Positions 1-8,099 of a DNA stretch of 64,000 bases are shown here, piece by piece. A program made the translations under genes and the position numbers. Below the pieces are notes generated by a model. The model saw only the letters and a program-made list of their open reading frames with translations, made no database searches and was not told the origin of the DNA. Numbering within the stretch: position 1 is the first letter of the stretch; every line of letters starts with the position of its first letter. This stretch comes from a bacterium (GTDB taxonomy: Bacteria > Patescibacteriota > Microgenomatia > UBA1406 > GWC2-37-13), in NCBI GenBank assembly GCA_021825445.1, contig JAKAHA010000002.1, positions 50,461 through 114,460 on the forward strand, written 5' to 3'.

Positions 1-1
1 T

Positions 2-592
2 GGTTTGGGAAATTTGGGGAGCGTTAAAAATACCCTGGATAAACTGGGTGTTGATTCTATGATTTCAAAATCGATTAAAGATATTGAAAAAGCTGATGCC
101 TTGATTTTACCCGGAGTTGGTAGTGCTAGCCAAGGAATGGAAAATTTAAAAATAAACGGACTTAATAAAGTCTTAATAAATGAAATTAACAGAGGAAAAC
201 CATTCCTTGGTATCTGTCTCGGTATGCAACTTTTATTTTCAGACAGCGAAGAAGGAAATGTCAAATGTCTTGGTGTAATTGACGGAAAGGTTAAGAAATT
301 TAATTCGCAATTGAAAGTTCCACAGATCGGATGGAACCAAATAAAATATCAAAGATCAAATATCAAAGATCAAAAACTATTTAAAAAAATCCCTGATAAT
401 AGTGGTTTTTATTTTGTTAATAGTTACTATTGTCAACCTAAAGACAAATCAGTAATCGTTGGAGAAACAGAATACGGAATTAATTATTGTTCTGTTTTGA
501 TTAAGAAAAATATTGTTGCTACTCAATTTCACCCTGAAAAAAGCGGGCAAGTTGGTAAACAATTTATTAAAAATTTTATAAAACTAATATGA
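2..592 (+). CDS. hisH: Imidazole glycerol phosphate synthase subunit HisH (5' truncated by window edge)
   Basis: GLGNLGSV, LPGVGSASQGM, GKPFLGICLGMQLLF, QFHPEKSGQVG glutamine amidotransferase motifs; followed by hisF. Confidence 0.93.
   Translation, partial: GLGNLGSVKNTLDKLGVDSMISKSIKDIEKADALILPGVGSASQGMENLKINGLNKVLINEINRGKPFLGICLGMQLLFSDSEEGNVKCLGVIDGKVKKFNSQLKVPQIGWNQIKYQRSNIKDQKLFKKIPDNSGFYFVNSYYCQPKDKSVIVGETEYGINYCSVLIKKNIVATQFHPEKSGQVGKQFIKNFIKLI
346..373. repeat. 2 x 14-bp tandem repeat (atatcaaagatcaa) in frame inside hisH
   Basis: Direct reading; adds RSNIKDQ; same motif recurs at 27692-27722 and near 23699. Confidence 0.7.
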
Positions 593-1347
593 TCACAAAA
601 AGAATCATTCCATGTTTGGATATGACCGAAGGAAAGGTAGTTAAAGGTATACAGTTTGTAAATTTTCGTAATGCCGGCGACCCTGTAACTTTGGTTAAAG
701 AATATGATAAGCAAGGAGCCGATGAATTGGTATTTCTAGATATAACAGCAACAACTGAAAATAGAAATATTTTATTAGATGTTGTTAAAAGAACTGCACA
801 AAATGTTTCAATTCCATTTTCAGTCGGAGGTGGAATTCGATCAGTTGAAGATATGAAGTTGGTCTTAGAAAATGGTGCTGATAAAGTTGCTGTAAACACA
901 GGAGCATTTAACAATCCCAAACTCATTACTGATTGTGCAAATTATTTTGGTAATCAGTGCGTCATTTTGTCTCTGGACGCTAGACAGGTTAAAAAAAACC
1001 GTTGGAACGTGTTTATCAACGGAGGAAAAACAGATACCGGAGTTTCGGCGGTCAAATGGGCTAAAAAAGCAGTTGCACTTGGAGCCGGCGAAATATTGCT
1101 TACCAGTATTGATACCGACGGTATGAAAAAAGGTTTTGATATTGGATTAACAAAATTAATTTCCAAAAATGTCAATGTTCCAATTATTGCATCAGGTGGT
1201 GCCGGAAAAATTGACGACTTTTATGAAATATTTAAAAAAGGTAATGCTGATGCCGCTTTGGCGGCTTCGCTTTTTCACTTTGGAGATTTAACAATTAGTC
1301 AGGTTAAAAAATATTTGTGGAATAAAAATATTCCTGTCAGACTATGA
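589..1347 (+). CDS. hisF: Imidazole glycerol phosphate synthase subunit HisF
   Basis: [54 protein letters not shown]. Confidence 0.97.
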   Translation: MITKRIIPCLDMTEGKVVKGIQFVNFRNAGDPVTLVKEYDKQGADELVFLDITATTENRNILLDVVKRTAQNVSIPFSVGGGIRSVEDMKLVLENGADKVAVNTGAFNNPKLITDCANYFGNQCVILSLDARQVKKNRWNVFINGGKTDTGVSAVKWAKKAVALGAGEILLTSIDTDGMKKGFDIGLTKLISKNVNVPIIASGGAGKIDDFYEIFKKGNADAALAASLFHFGDLTISQVKKYLWNKNIPVRL

Positions 1348-1658
1348 AAAAACTTATTCCAACCATTATTCAAGACTATAAATCAAAGGCAGTTTATATG
1401 CTTGGATATTCTAATGCTAAATCTTTAGAAAAAACTAAGAAAACCAGATATGTCTGGTTTTGGAGTCGCAGTCGGAAAAAACTTTGGACGAAGGGCGAAG
1501 AATCAGGAAATAAATTAAAGGTTAAGGAAATATATTTTGACTGTGATAGGGATACAATTTTAATCAAAGCCTTACTTATAGGCAAAAATGTCTGTCACAC
1601 CGGAAATTTATCTTGTTTTTCAAAGTTGTCATTTCCACGAAGGCGGGAATCCAGTTAA
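1344..1658 (+). CDS. hisI: Phosphoribosyl-AMP cyclohydrolase HisI, C-terminus extended by a palindromic repeat (SFPRRRESS)
   Basis: [37 protein letters not shown] motifs. Confidence 0.9.
   Translation: MKKLIPTIIQDYKSKAVYMLGYSNAKSLEKTKKTRYVWFWSRSRKKLWTKGEESGNKLKVKEIYFDCDRDTILIKALLIGKNVCHTGNLSCFSKLSFPRRRESS
1627..1655. repeat. REP-like repeat (gtcatttccacgaaggcgggaatccag) at hisI/hisE junction
   Basis: Same family as the two arms at 31521-31615. Confidence 0.7.
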
Positions 1659-1668
1659 ACACAAACAT

Positions 1669-1944
1669 ATGAAACTTAATAATTTGATAGAAATAATCCG
1701 AGATCGAAAGCTTAAAATGCCAACTAATTCGTATGTGGCTTCCCTATTCAGATTAGGAGAAGATCGGATTATTCAAAAAGTTGGTGAAGAAGCCATCGAA
1801 GTAGTGATCGCGGCAAAAAATAAAAACAAACAAAGAATTATTTCAGAAGTTTCCGATCTAATATTTCAACTATTTATTCTTTTAACTTTAAAAGAAATTA
1901 CTTTATCAGATATAGAAAAAGAGTTGGAAAGTCGAACTAAATAA
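1669..1944 (+). CDS. hisE: Phosphoribosyl-ATP pyrophosphatase HisE
   Basis: SYVASLFRLGEDRIIQKVGEEAIEVVIAAKN, EVSDLIFQLFILL; ATG at 1669 preferred over the repeat-internal start at 1588. Confidence 0.9.
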   Translation: MKLNNLIEIIRDRKLKMPTNSYVASLFRLGEDRIIQKVGEEAIEVVIAAKNKNKQRIISEVSDLIFQLFILLTLKEITLSDIEKELESRTK

Positions 1945-1948
1945 AATA

Positions 1949-2647
1949 TTATTTTGCTAAAAAATGTTTTCTTTCATTGTCAGAAAATTTTTCTATGGCA
2001 TATCTAAGCATTGTTCGTGGCATCGTTTTATAATGTTTGTTTAAGAAATCTGTCTCTGTTTTTTTATCTTTTTTCCCAACTTCACGGAGTGCCCAGCCAA
2101 CTGCTTTGTGAATCAAGTCATGTTTATCACTTAAATGAATCTCCGAAATTTTTAATGTATCTTCAAATTGATTTTCACGAATAAATGCAAAAGTAGAAAT
2201 AATTGCAATTCTCTTTTCCCATAGATTTTTTGATTTTGCCAATTTATATAAAATCTTTCTGTCTTTGTCGAGTAACCAATTTCCTAAAATATAATGACAA
2301 GAAAGATCAACGAGATCCCAATTATTGATTTTTTTGGTGTTTTTTAAATAAAAATTAACTATCTCTTCTTTAAATTTATTATCATCTATTTTTTCGTATT
2401 TTAATCTTAAAATCATCAAAGCGGAAAGACGATATTCATGGATTTTGCTATCCAGTAGTTTTTGCAAATCATCTAATTGAAGTGTTTGATATTTTTTACT
2501 GATTTCTCGAAGCTTAGGAACTGTAATCCCTATGAAGATATCCCCTTCTCCATATTGCCCTTTTCCCGTTTTAAAAAACCAGCTTAAATTTTTTGCTCTT
2601 TCTGGATCAGCTATTTTTTCTAATTCATTATAAAAAAACTGCAACAT
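1949..2647 (-). CDS. AlkD-like DNA alkylation repair protein (HEAT-repeat glycosylase family)
   Basis: VPKLREISKKY, HEYRLSALMILRLKY, NNWDLVDLSCHYILGNW, HKAVGWALREVGKKD. Confidence 0.85.
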   Translation of the reverse strand: MLQFFYNELEKIADPERAKNLSWFFKTGKGQYGEGDIFIGITVPKLREISKKYQTLQLDDLQKLLDSKIHEYRLSALMILRLKYEKIDDNKFKEEIVNFYLKNTKKINNWDLVDLSCHYILGNWLLDKDRKILYKLAKSKNLWEKRIAIISTFAFIRENQFEDTLKISEIHLSDKHDLIHKAVGWALREVGKKDKKTETDFLNKHYKTMPRTMLRYAIEKFSDNERKHFLAK

Positions 2648-2696
2648 ATTTAATAATAATTATACAATCAAATGTTATTTTGTTATAATTTACCTT

Positions 2697-3335
2697 ATGA
2701 AAATTTTAGATGTAAGCTCGGTTATTTTTCCCGAAATTAAAGTAATTAAATACGCTCGTTTTGTTGACACACGTGGATTTTTCACCGAGATTTACAGGAA
2801 AAGTGATTTTCAGAAAATCGATTTTTTAAAAAATAAAGAGTTTTTGCAATGTAATGTTAGCAGTTCGGAAAAAGGAGTCATCCGAGGTCTTCACCTACAG
2901 TGGAACCCCTATCTTGATAAATTAGTAAGGGTTGTAAACGGAAGAATGATTGACTTGTTTCTTGATATTCGTCTAAATTCCCCAACATTTGGGAAAATTG
3001 GTACATATGAGTTAGTTGGACACGATGATAAAGAATATAATGAGTGGATTTGGATCCCAAAGGGTTTTGCTCATGGAAGTGTTTTTAAAGAAAAAACTAC
3101 TATTGAATACTTTTGTACATCAGAGTATAGCCCTCAAACGGAAGCATCCATTTATCCTCTAGCTCCAGATATTGACTGGTCTCTAACCGACATATCTATC
3201 AAGATTTTTTTCAATGATTTTGTTAATAACGAATCACTTATGTCAGAGAAAGATAAAAAAGGTTTTACTTTGGCTCAATGGTTAAAAGATGAAAAGTCAA
3301 AAAACTTTATTTATGACGACCAAAATAGAGTTTAA
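2697..3335 (+). CDS. rfbC: dTDP-4-dehydrorhamnose 3,5-epimerase-like
   Basis: DTRGFFTEIYRKSDF, KGVIRGLHLQWNP, WIPKGFAHG cupin epimerase motifs. Confidence 0.88.
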   Translation: MKILDVSSVIFPEIKVIKYARFVDTRGFFTEIYRKSDFQKIDFLKNKEFLQCNVSSSEKGVIRGLHLQWNPYLDKLVRVVNGRMIDLFLDIRLNSPTFGKIGTYELVGHDDKEYNEWIWIPKGFAHGSVFKEKTTIEYFCTSEYSPQTEASIYPLAPDIDWSLTDISIKIFFNDFVNNESLMSEKDKKGFTLAQWLKDEKSKNFIYDDQNRV

Positions 3336-4419
3336 TGATCTTAATATTCGTGCAAAAAAATATCGTAGTGAAATTAAAAAGTTGATTGACAAAGTAATTG
3401 ATTCTAATTATTGTCTTAATGGACCTGAAAATAGAAAGCTTGAAAAAAACCTTTTGCATTTTTTAAAAAATGGATTTATTACAACGGTTTCTTCAGGTCA
3501 CGATGCAATTTTTTTAACTCTCAAGTCTTTAAAATTAAATAAAGAGGATGAGGTTATTTTTCCTGTCAATTCTAATCCAACCGCTTTCCCAATTGCCCAA
3601 ACGGGTGTCACACTTATACCCTGTGACGTTGATAAAAATGGATTAATTGATCCAAAAGAAATTTTAAAAAAACTTTCAAAAAATACACGAGCTATAGTAG
3701 TCACTCATCTTTACGGACTGGTCTGCGATGTAGATAAAATAAAAGAAATTATAGGAGATAAAAATACTTTTTTAATTGAGGACTGTGCCCAAGCTTTTGG
3801 AAGTCAATATAAAAATAAGTCTGTTGGAACTTTAGGTGATTTTGGATGCTTTTCTTTTTATCCAACTAAAAATCTAGGTACATTAGGAGATGGAGGTGCT
3901 ATTTGGATAAAAAATAAAGATTTTTATAATTATATTTGTTTGGCAAAATATTACGGTGAGAAAAAAAGATATTATAGTCGATTTATTTCTGGTCATAGTC
4001 GTATACCTGAAATTCAAGCCGGCATTTTGAATATTTATTTTAAAAATATTAAGCAGGAATTAAATTCCAGAATTCAACTGGCTAAATATTTTTATAAAAA
4101 AATTAATGAAGAAAAATTAAACAATTATATTGTGCCGTTAGATAATAATTACCTATCACCTCTTCACCTATTTGTTATTAAAGCAAAAAAAAGAAATAAA
4201 TTGATAAAATATTTAAAAAGTAAGGGAATTCCAACCCTTATTCACTATCCTTATCCTATTCATTTGATACCTGCTTTTTCTTATCTTGGTTATAAATCTA
4301 AAGATTTTTTGATCGCCGAGCGGTTGGCAAAAAATATACTAAGTCTTCCATTTCATCCGATGATAACGAAAAAACAAGTTGATTATATTTTTACTATTAT
4401 TCATAAATTTTATTATTAG
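3313..4419 (+). CDS. DegT/DnrJ/EryC1/StrS family aminotransferase
   Basis: SSGHDAIFLTLKSL, EDCAQAFGSQYKNKSVGTLGDFGCFSFYPTKNLGTLGDGG (PLP lysine motif); internal ATG preferred. Confidence 0.9.
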   Translation: MTTKIEFNDLNIRAKKYRSEIKKLIDKVIDSNYCLNGPENRKLEKNLLHFLKNGFITTVSSGHDAIFLTLKSLKLNKEDEVIFPVNSNPTAFPIAQTGVTLIPCDVDKNGLIDPKEILKKLSKNTRAIVVTHLYGLVCDVDKIKEIIGDKNTFLIEDCAQAFGSQYKNKSVGTLGDFGCFSFYPTKNLGTLGDGGAIWIKNKDFYNYICLAKYYGEKKRYYSRFISGHSRIPEIQAGILNIYFKNIKQELNSRIQLAKYFYKKINEEKLNNYIVPLDNNYLSPLHLFVIKAKKRNKLIKYLKSKGIPTLIHYPYPIHLIPAFSYLGYKSKDFLIAERLAKNILSLPFHPMITKKQVDYIFTIIHKFYY

Positions 4420-4470
4420 TTTTGATTATGATTTTTTTAACCTCTTTTTTTGAGGCTATTTATTGACTAA

Positions 4471-5175
4471 ATGAAAAAACTAAAAAGTCTAAGTATATTT
4501 TTCCCCTTCCTTAATGACGAAAAAACTGTTGCTAAGGCAATCGGTCTTGCTTACTCTGAAGGAAGTAAATTTACCGATGATCTGGAAGTTATTGCCATAA
4601 ATGGCGGAAAATCTCGTGATAAAACTTTTTTGGAAATCAAAAAACAAAAGAAAAAATATCTCAATTTGATAATTATTGACAAAACTGAAAATGACGAAGG
4701 TTATGCCGTAATCAAATATGGATTATTCAAAGCATCAAAGGACTGGGTTTTTTATACAGACGGAGATCTTCAATATGATATTAAAGAATTTTCCAAATTG
4801 GTGGATAAACAAATTCAAACTCGAGTCGACGTTGTTAATGGCTATAAAAAAAATCGAAACGATAATGCACTTCGAAAAATATTTGGTTTTTTATATCAAA
4901 AAATTTCAAAATATTTATTTAAATTGCCTATAAGCGATCTTGACTGTGATTTTAGGCTTATTAGGAAAAGATTTTTTAAAAAAATTGTTTTAAAATCTCA
5001 AAATTCATCAATACTGCTTGAAATGATTAAAAAACTAGAAAAGTGTGGGGCAAAATTTTCTGAAGTTGAAATTACACATTATCCTCGCCAATATGGTCAA
5101 TCAAATTACAAAGTTTTTAATCTTTTTAAAGAAAAAATATTTGGTGACTATAAAGTTTTTAAATCACTTAAATAA
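4471..5175 (+). CDS. Glycosyltransferase family 2
   Basis: SIFFPFLNDEKTVAKAI, DWVFYTDGDLQYD, DLDCDFRLIRKRFF. Confidence 0.8.
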   Translation: MKKLKSLSIFFPFLNDEKTVAKAIGLAYSEGSKFTDDLEVIAINGGKSRDKTFLEIKKQKKKYLNLIIIDKTENDEGYAVIKYGLFKASKDWVFYTDGDLQYDIKEFSKLVDKQIQTRVDVVNGYKKNRNDNALRKIFGFLYQKISKYLFKLPISDLDCDFRLIRKRFFKKIVLKSQNSSILLEMIKKLEKCGAKFSEVEITHYPRQYGQSNYKVFNLFKEKIFGDYKVFKSLK

Positions 5176-5217
5176 ATCCTAATTTCCTTCATTTATAGTA
5201 TAATTTACCAATTAATT

Positions 5218-5298
5218 GCTATCGTAGCTCAGCGGTACCTGCCCGCAACGCCTTCGCAAGCTCGACTTGCGTGGCAGGCGGGGAGCACCCGTTTTATA
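5218..5298 (+). pseudogene. 5'-half relic of tRNA-Met(CAT), interrupted in the D-loop by a 45-nt palindrome
   Basis: gctatcgtagctcagcggta + gagcacccgttttataa matches nt 1-36 of the intact tRNA at 5541 with one mismatch (CAT to TAT); no 3' half follows. Confidence 0.8.
5238..5282. repeat. 45-nt GC-rich palindromic element
   Basis: Outer stem CCTGCC/GGCAGG with inner hairpin CGCAAG-ctcga-CTTGCG; absent from the intact tRNA copy. Confidence 0.8.
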
Positions 5299-5303
5299 AC
5301 ATT

Positions 5304-5540
5304 ATGTTTTATACATATGTTTTGGAAAGTACTGTAGATAAAAAATTATATATTGGTTTTACTGGAAATTTAAAAAAAAGAGTTAGTGAACATAATCAAG
5401 GACAAGTAATGGCAACGAAATCAAGAAGACCGTTAATATTAATATATTATGAAGCTTGTTTGAATGAAGGCAAAGCTATAAAAAGAGAAAAGTATTTTAA
5501 AACAGGATTTGGTAGAAGGTATTTAAAAGAAAGAATTTAA
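5304..5540 (+). CDS. Small GIY-YIG domain endonuclease (UPF0213-like)
   Basis: MFYTYVLESTVDKKLYIGFTGNLKKRVSEHN...YYEACLNEGKAIKREKYFKTGFGRRYLKERI; stop codon abuts the tRNA at 5541. Confidence 0.9.
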   Translation: MFYTYVLESTVDKKLYIGFTGNLKKRVSEHNQGQVMATKSRRPLILIYYEACLNEGKAIKREKYFKTGFGRRYLKERI

Positions 5541-5615
5541 GCTATCGTAGCTCAGCGGTAGAGCACCCGTTTCATAAGCGGGACGTCACAGGTTCGAATC
5601 CTGTCGATAGCACCA
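5541..5615 (+). tRNA. tRNA-Met (CAT), CCA encoded
   Basis: gctatcg/cgatagc acceptor, loop ttCATaa, T-arm acaggttcgaatcctgt, discriminator A plus CCA. Confidence 0.95.
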
Positions 5616-5679
5616 AGCTTTCTTACTCACGTACAATCTGATTTTGTTAATGAAGTGCCAGGTTCCGTGTTTTATGTAT

Positions 5680-5889
5680 TTATTTAACCGGCGTATAATT
5701 AAACAGTGTACCTTTAGAAAATGTTGTTACCTGGTTTTTATTCTTCATAGTTGAAGTTGAAACACACCGAGCCGACACATCTTCTAGAATTATAATCTTG
5801 CAAGTATTATGTTTTCTTGCTCGAACTGGTTTTTCTAGTTTATATACCGATTGATTAAAACCTACTGTTGATCCTTTTGGAATCTCCAT
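5680..5889 (-). CDS. Hypothetical protein, 69 aa
   Basis: Intact ORF with an upstream TTGAAT-N16-TATAAT-like promoter; no recognised family. Confidence 0.45.
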   Translation of the reverse strand: MEIPKGSTVGFNQSVYKLEKPVRARKHNTCKIIILEDVSARCVSTSTMKNKNQVTTFSKGTLFNYTPVK

Positions 5890-5948
5890 ATGAATTTTTA
5901 ATTGACATTATATTAAAATTAACAATTAATTCAATATTGAACGTTTTC

Positions 5949-5968
5949 TTGTTGTTTATAAACAACAA
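5949..5968. promoter_or_regulatory. 20-bp perfect palindrome between divergent genes
   Basis: TTGTTGTTTATAAACAACAA. Confidence 0.35.
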
Positions 5969-6032
5969 AGAATAACCTGCTTTTTAGCCTTCTTTTGTAG
6001 ACTATTAACGACAAGAGTAGTATAATCGGTTA

Positions 6033-6455
6033 ATGAGAAAAGTTTTTCTCGTAATTCTTGTTTTTCTTTCGCCCTTTATTTTTAGTAATCCTGTTTTTGC
6101 TCATCCAGGAAGGACTGCATCTGACGGATGTCACTATTGTAGAACGAGATGTGACTATTGGGGAGTTCCTTGGTACGAGAGACATTGTCATAATGGAGGC
6201 ACTGTTCAAGGAGTTCAAGAATCTGCCCCTGTTTATAATCCACCAACTAGTACTCCAATTCCCTTACCAACATGGACACCTGCTCCAACTGAAACCCCAA
6301 TACCAACGGATACACCTACTCCTACTATCACACTGACACCTATACCAACAAAAATAATCTCTGTCATAAAAAAAGCTACTTCTAAAAAAATCAGTAAGCC
6401 AAATAACAAAACTATCAAGAAGAAAACCTTTTGGCAGTGGTTATTTAATAGATAA
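6033..6455 (+). CDS. Secreted protein: signal peptide, His/Cys-rich YHYH-like module, Pro/Thr linker, basic C-terminus
   Basis: MRKVFLVILVFLSPFIFSNPVFA; HPGRTASDGCHYCRTRCDYWGVPWYERHCHN; TPIPLPTWTPAPTETP; KKKTFWQWLFNR. Confidence 0.65.
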   Translation: MRKVFLVILVFLSPFIFSNPVFAHPGRTASDGCHYCRTRCDYWGVPWYERHCHNGGTVQGVQESAPVYNPPTSTPIPLPTWTPAPTETPIPTDTPTPTITLTPIPTKIISVIKKATSKKISKPNNKTIKKKTFWQWLFNR

Positions 6456-6670
6456 AATTTCCTGAAAATTAAACTTCCTGTTGGTATTTTGAAACAATGA
6501 AGAAAATATTTTTAAATTATCTCCAAGTAAAATAGCCAACTATAAATATTGTCTTTTCAAATACAAATGTGAAATAGACACACAAACAAGACTTGTATAT
6601 GGAAAGGTACTCCTGTATTTAGTTCTTAGAATTTAAATACAATTTTCAAAAATACAACAAAAATTTAGAA

Positions 6671-6739
6671 CCAAAACGAAATTCTTTATGTAACTATTGT
6701 GACTACCAACAGATCTGTCCGGTTTTTAAAGAGAGATAA
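6671..6739 (+). pseudogene. C-terminal remnant of a RecB/Cas4-like PD-(D/E)XK nuclease with Fe-S Cys cluster
   Basis: In-frame PKRNSLCNYCDYQQICPVFKER*; upstream frames interrupted. Confidence 0.5.
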
Positions 6740-6750
6740 ATTTACTTTGG

Positions 6751-6870
6751 TTATTTTCTTCTCAATTCTTTATCAAATTTTCCGAAAAAGATAAACATCA
6801 GAAAGAAGGCAATTAAAACTAATGCGTAACCTACTTGAAATTTTCTAAAAAACTCAGTTAAATCAATCAT
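6751..6870 (-). CDS. Small single-TM protein, 39 aa (not in ORF track)
   Basis: MIDLTEFFRKFQVGYALVLIAFFLMFIFFGKFDKELRRK*; ATG overlaps the stop of the upstream ORF. Confidence 0.5.
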   Translation of the reverse strand: MIDLTEFFRKFQVGYALVLIAFFLMFIFFGKFDKELRRK

Positions 6871-7045
6871 AAGAAAAAGTGGCTCTTTCTAATTTTAAAG
6901 CCAAAGACAAACTAATAATAATTAAGATGAGATCAAATATCAACACAAAAAGATTATTGATTGTCGGAACAGTTAGGATCAGAGTAGCGGCTATGTTAGT
7001 AAATAATGAAGAAAATACTCTCAAATGATATAGTTGAATATTCAT
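6863..7045 (-). CDS. Small two-TM membrane protein, 60 aa
   Basis: MNIQLYHLRVFSSLFTNIAATLILTVPTINNLFVLIFDLILIIISLSLALKLERATFSYD; tandem with 6751-6870. Confidence 0.55.
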   Translation of the reverse strand: MNIQLYHLRVFSSLFTNIAATLILTVPTINNLFVLIFDLILIIISLSLALKLERATFSYD

Positions 7046-7208
7046 AATAATAATAACCAACAATTTTTTACATGTCAGTAGGTTATAGCCTACAAAATAA
7101 CACAATTAGGATATGGAGACGGGATAATTTCGTCAATATACCACTTATATTTAACGTTGCACGAGCTCTTACTGAAATTTTTATTAATTTTTGCTAAAAT
7201 TGAAGCTC

Positions 7209-8099
7209 ATGAAAACACCTAATCTCTCAATAGTGATTGTTTCTTACAACACAAGAAAAATTACTGAAGATTGTGTAGAATCTATTAATAGATCACTTAC
7301 AAACACAAAAATAAAATATGAAATTATTGTTGTTGATAATAATTCTTTGGACGGCTCTCAAGAAACGCTTCAAAAAATCGCAAAAGACAGAGCAAACCAC
7401 CTAACTTATTTCCAAACCGGAAGCAATCTGGGCTTTGGTCGTGGAAATAATTTTGGCGTCAAGCGTGCAAACGGAAAATATATACTGCTTTTAAATACTG
7501 ATATGATTGTCCTCAATCGTGCCATTGAAAAACTTTATAATTTCTATGTTGTTCGGGAGAAACAGGTTCATTTTCTTGGAGCAAAACTTCTCAACAGTGA
7601 TTTGACTCCTCAACCATCCGCCTGCAGATTTTTTACTTTACCAGTTGTCTTTGCCACTTTACTTTTAAAAGGCGACTACTGGGGCTTAACTCGATCTTCA
7701 CCCGATAAATTTTGTCGAGTCGATTGGATAAGTGGAGCCTGTATTATGACCACAAAAAAGTATTACCAACGTTTAGGTGGCTTTGACAAAGATATTTTTA
7801 TGTACATGGAAGAAGTTGATCTACTATATCGTGCCAAAAAATTAGGATTAAACACTTTTTTTTACCCTGAATCACAAATTATTCATTTGGGTTCAGCCTC
7901 ATCCAACGGAAAGACTTTCCCAATTCTTCAAGTTTATAGGGGTTTTATATTTTTCTATAAAAAACACTTTTCCTTCTTCCATTTATTAATTCTTTATGCT
8001 ATCTTAAAATTTAAAGCCATTATTGCGTTATTAATTGGTAAAATTAAAGGCAACCGGTATTTGATTAGTACCTATGAACAAGCTTTTAAAATTTCTTAA
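7209..8099 (+). CDS. Glycosyltransferase family 2 (rhamnosyltransferase-like)
   Basis: LSIVIVSYNTRKITEDCVESI, IIVVDNNSLDGS, GFGRGNNFGVKRANGKYILLLNTD, GGFDKDIFMYMEEVDLLYR. Confidence 0.9.
   Translation: MKTPNLSIVIVSYNTRKITEDCVESINRSLTNTKIKYEIIVVDNNSLDGSQETLQKIAKDRANHLTYFQTGSNLGFGRGNNFGVKRANGKYILLLNTDMIVLNRAIEKLYNFYVVREKQVHFLGAKLLNSDLTPQPSACRFFTLPVVFATLLLKGDYWGLTRSSPDKFCRVDWISGACIMTTKKYYQRLGGFDKDIFMYMEEVDLLYRAKKLGLNTFFYPESQIIHLGSASSNGKTFPILQVYRGFIFFYKKHFSFFHLLILYAILKFKAIIALLIGKIKGNRYLISTYEQAFKIS

Noticed and set aside
576-926. Antisense ORF inside hisF (and similar antisense ORFs such as 29533-29883, 47786-48094, 36051-36293)
   Set aside because: They overlap strongly recognised conserved genes and show no independent protein features.
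1588-1668. Extended N-terminus of HisE in the ORF track
   Set aside because: Overlaps the hisI 3' end and the repeat; the HisE domain begins at the ATG at 1669.
4439-4465. aacctctttttttgaggct hairpin as a strong terminator
   Set aside because: The stem is only four to five pairs with a T-rich loop, and it sits between closely spaced same-strand genes; evidence is too weak.
5271-5303. ORF-track GTG start for the GIY-YIG protein
   Set aside because: It lies in the palindrome and tRNA relic; the ATG at 5304 gives the canonical MFYTYVL start.
5218-5615. Group I intron in tRNA-Met
   Set aside because: The downstream copy is a complete tRNA, not a 3' exon, and the ~240-nt insert is almost entirely ORF, leaving no room for an intron core.
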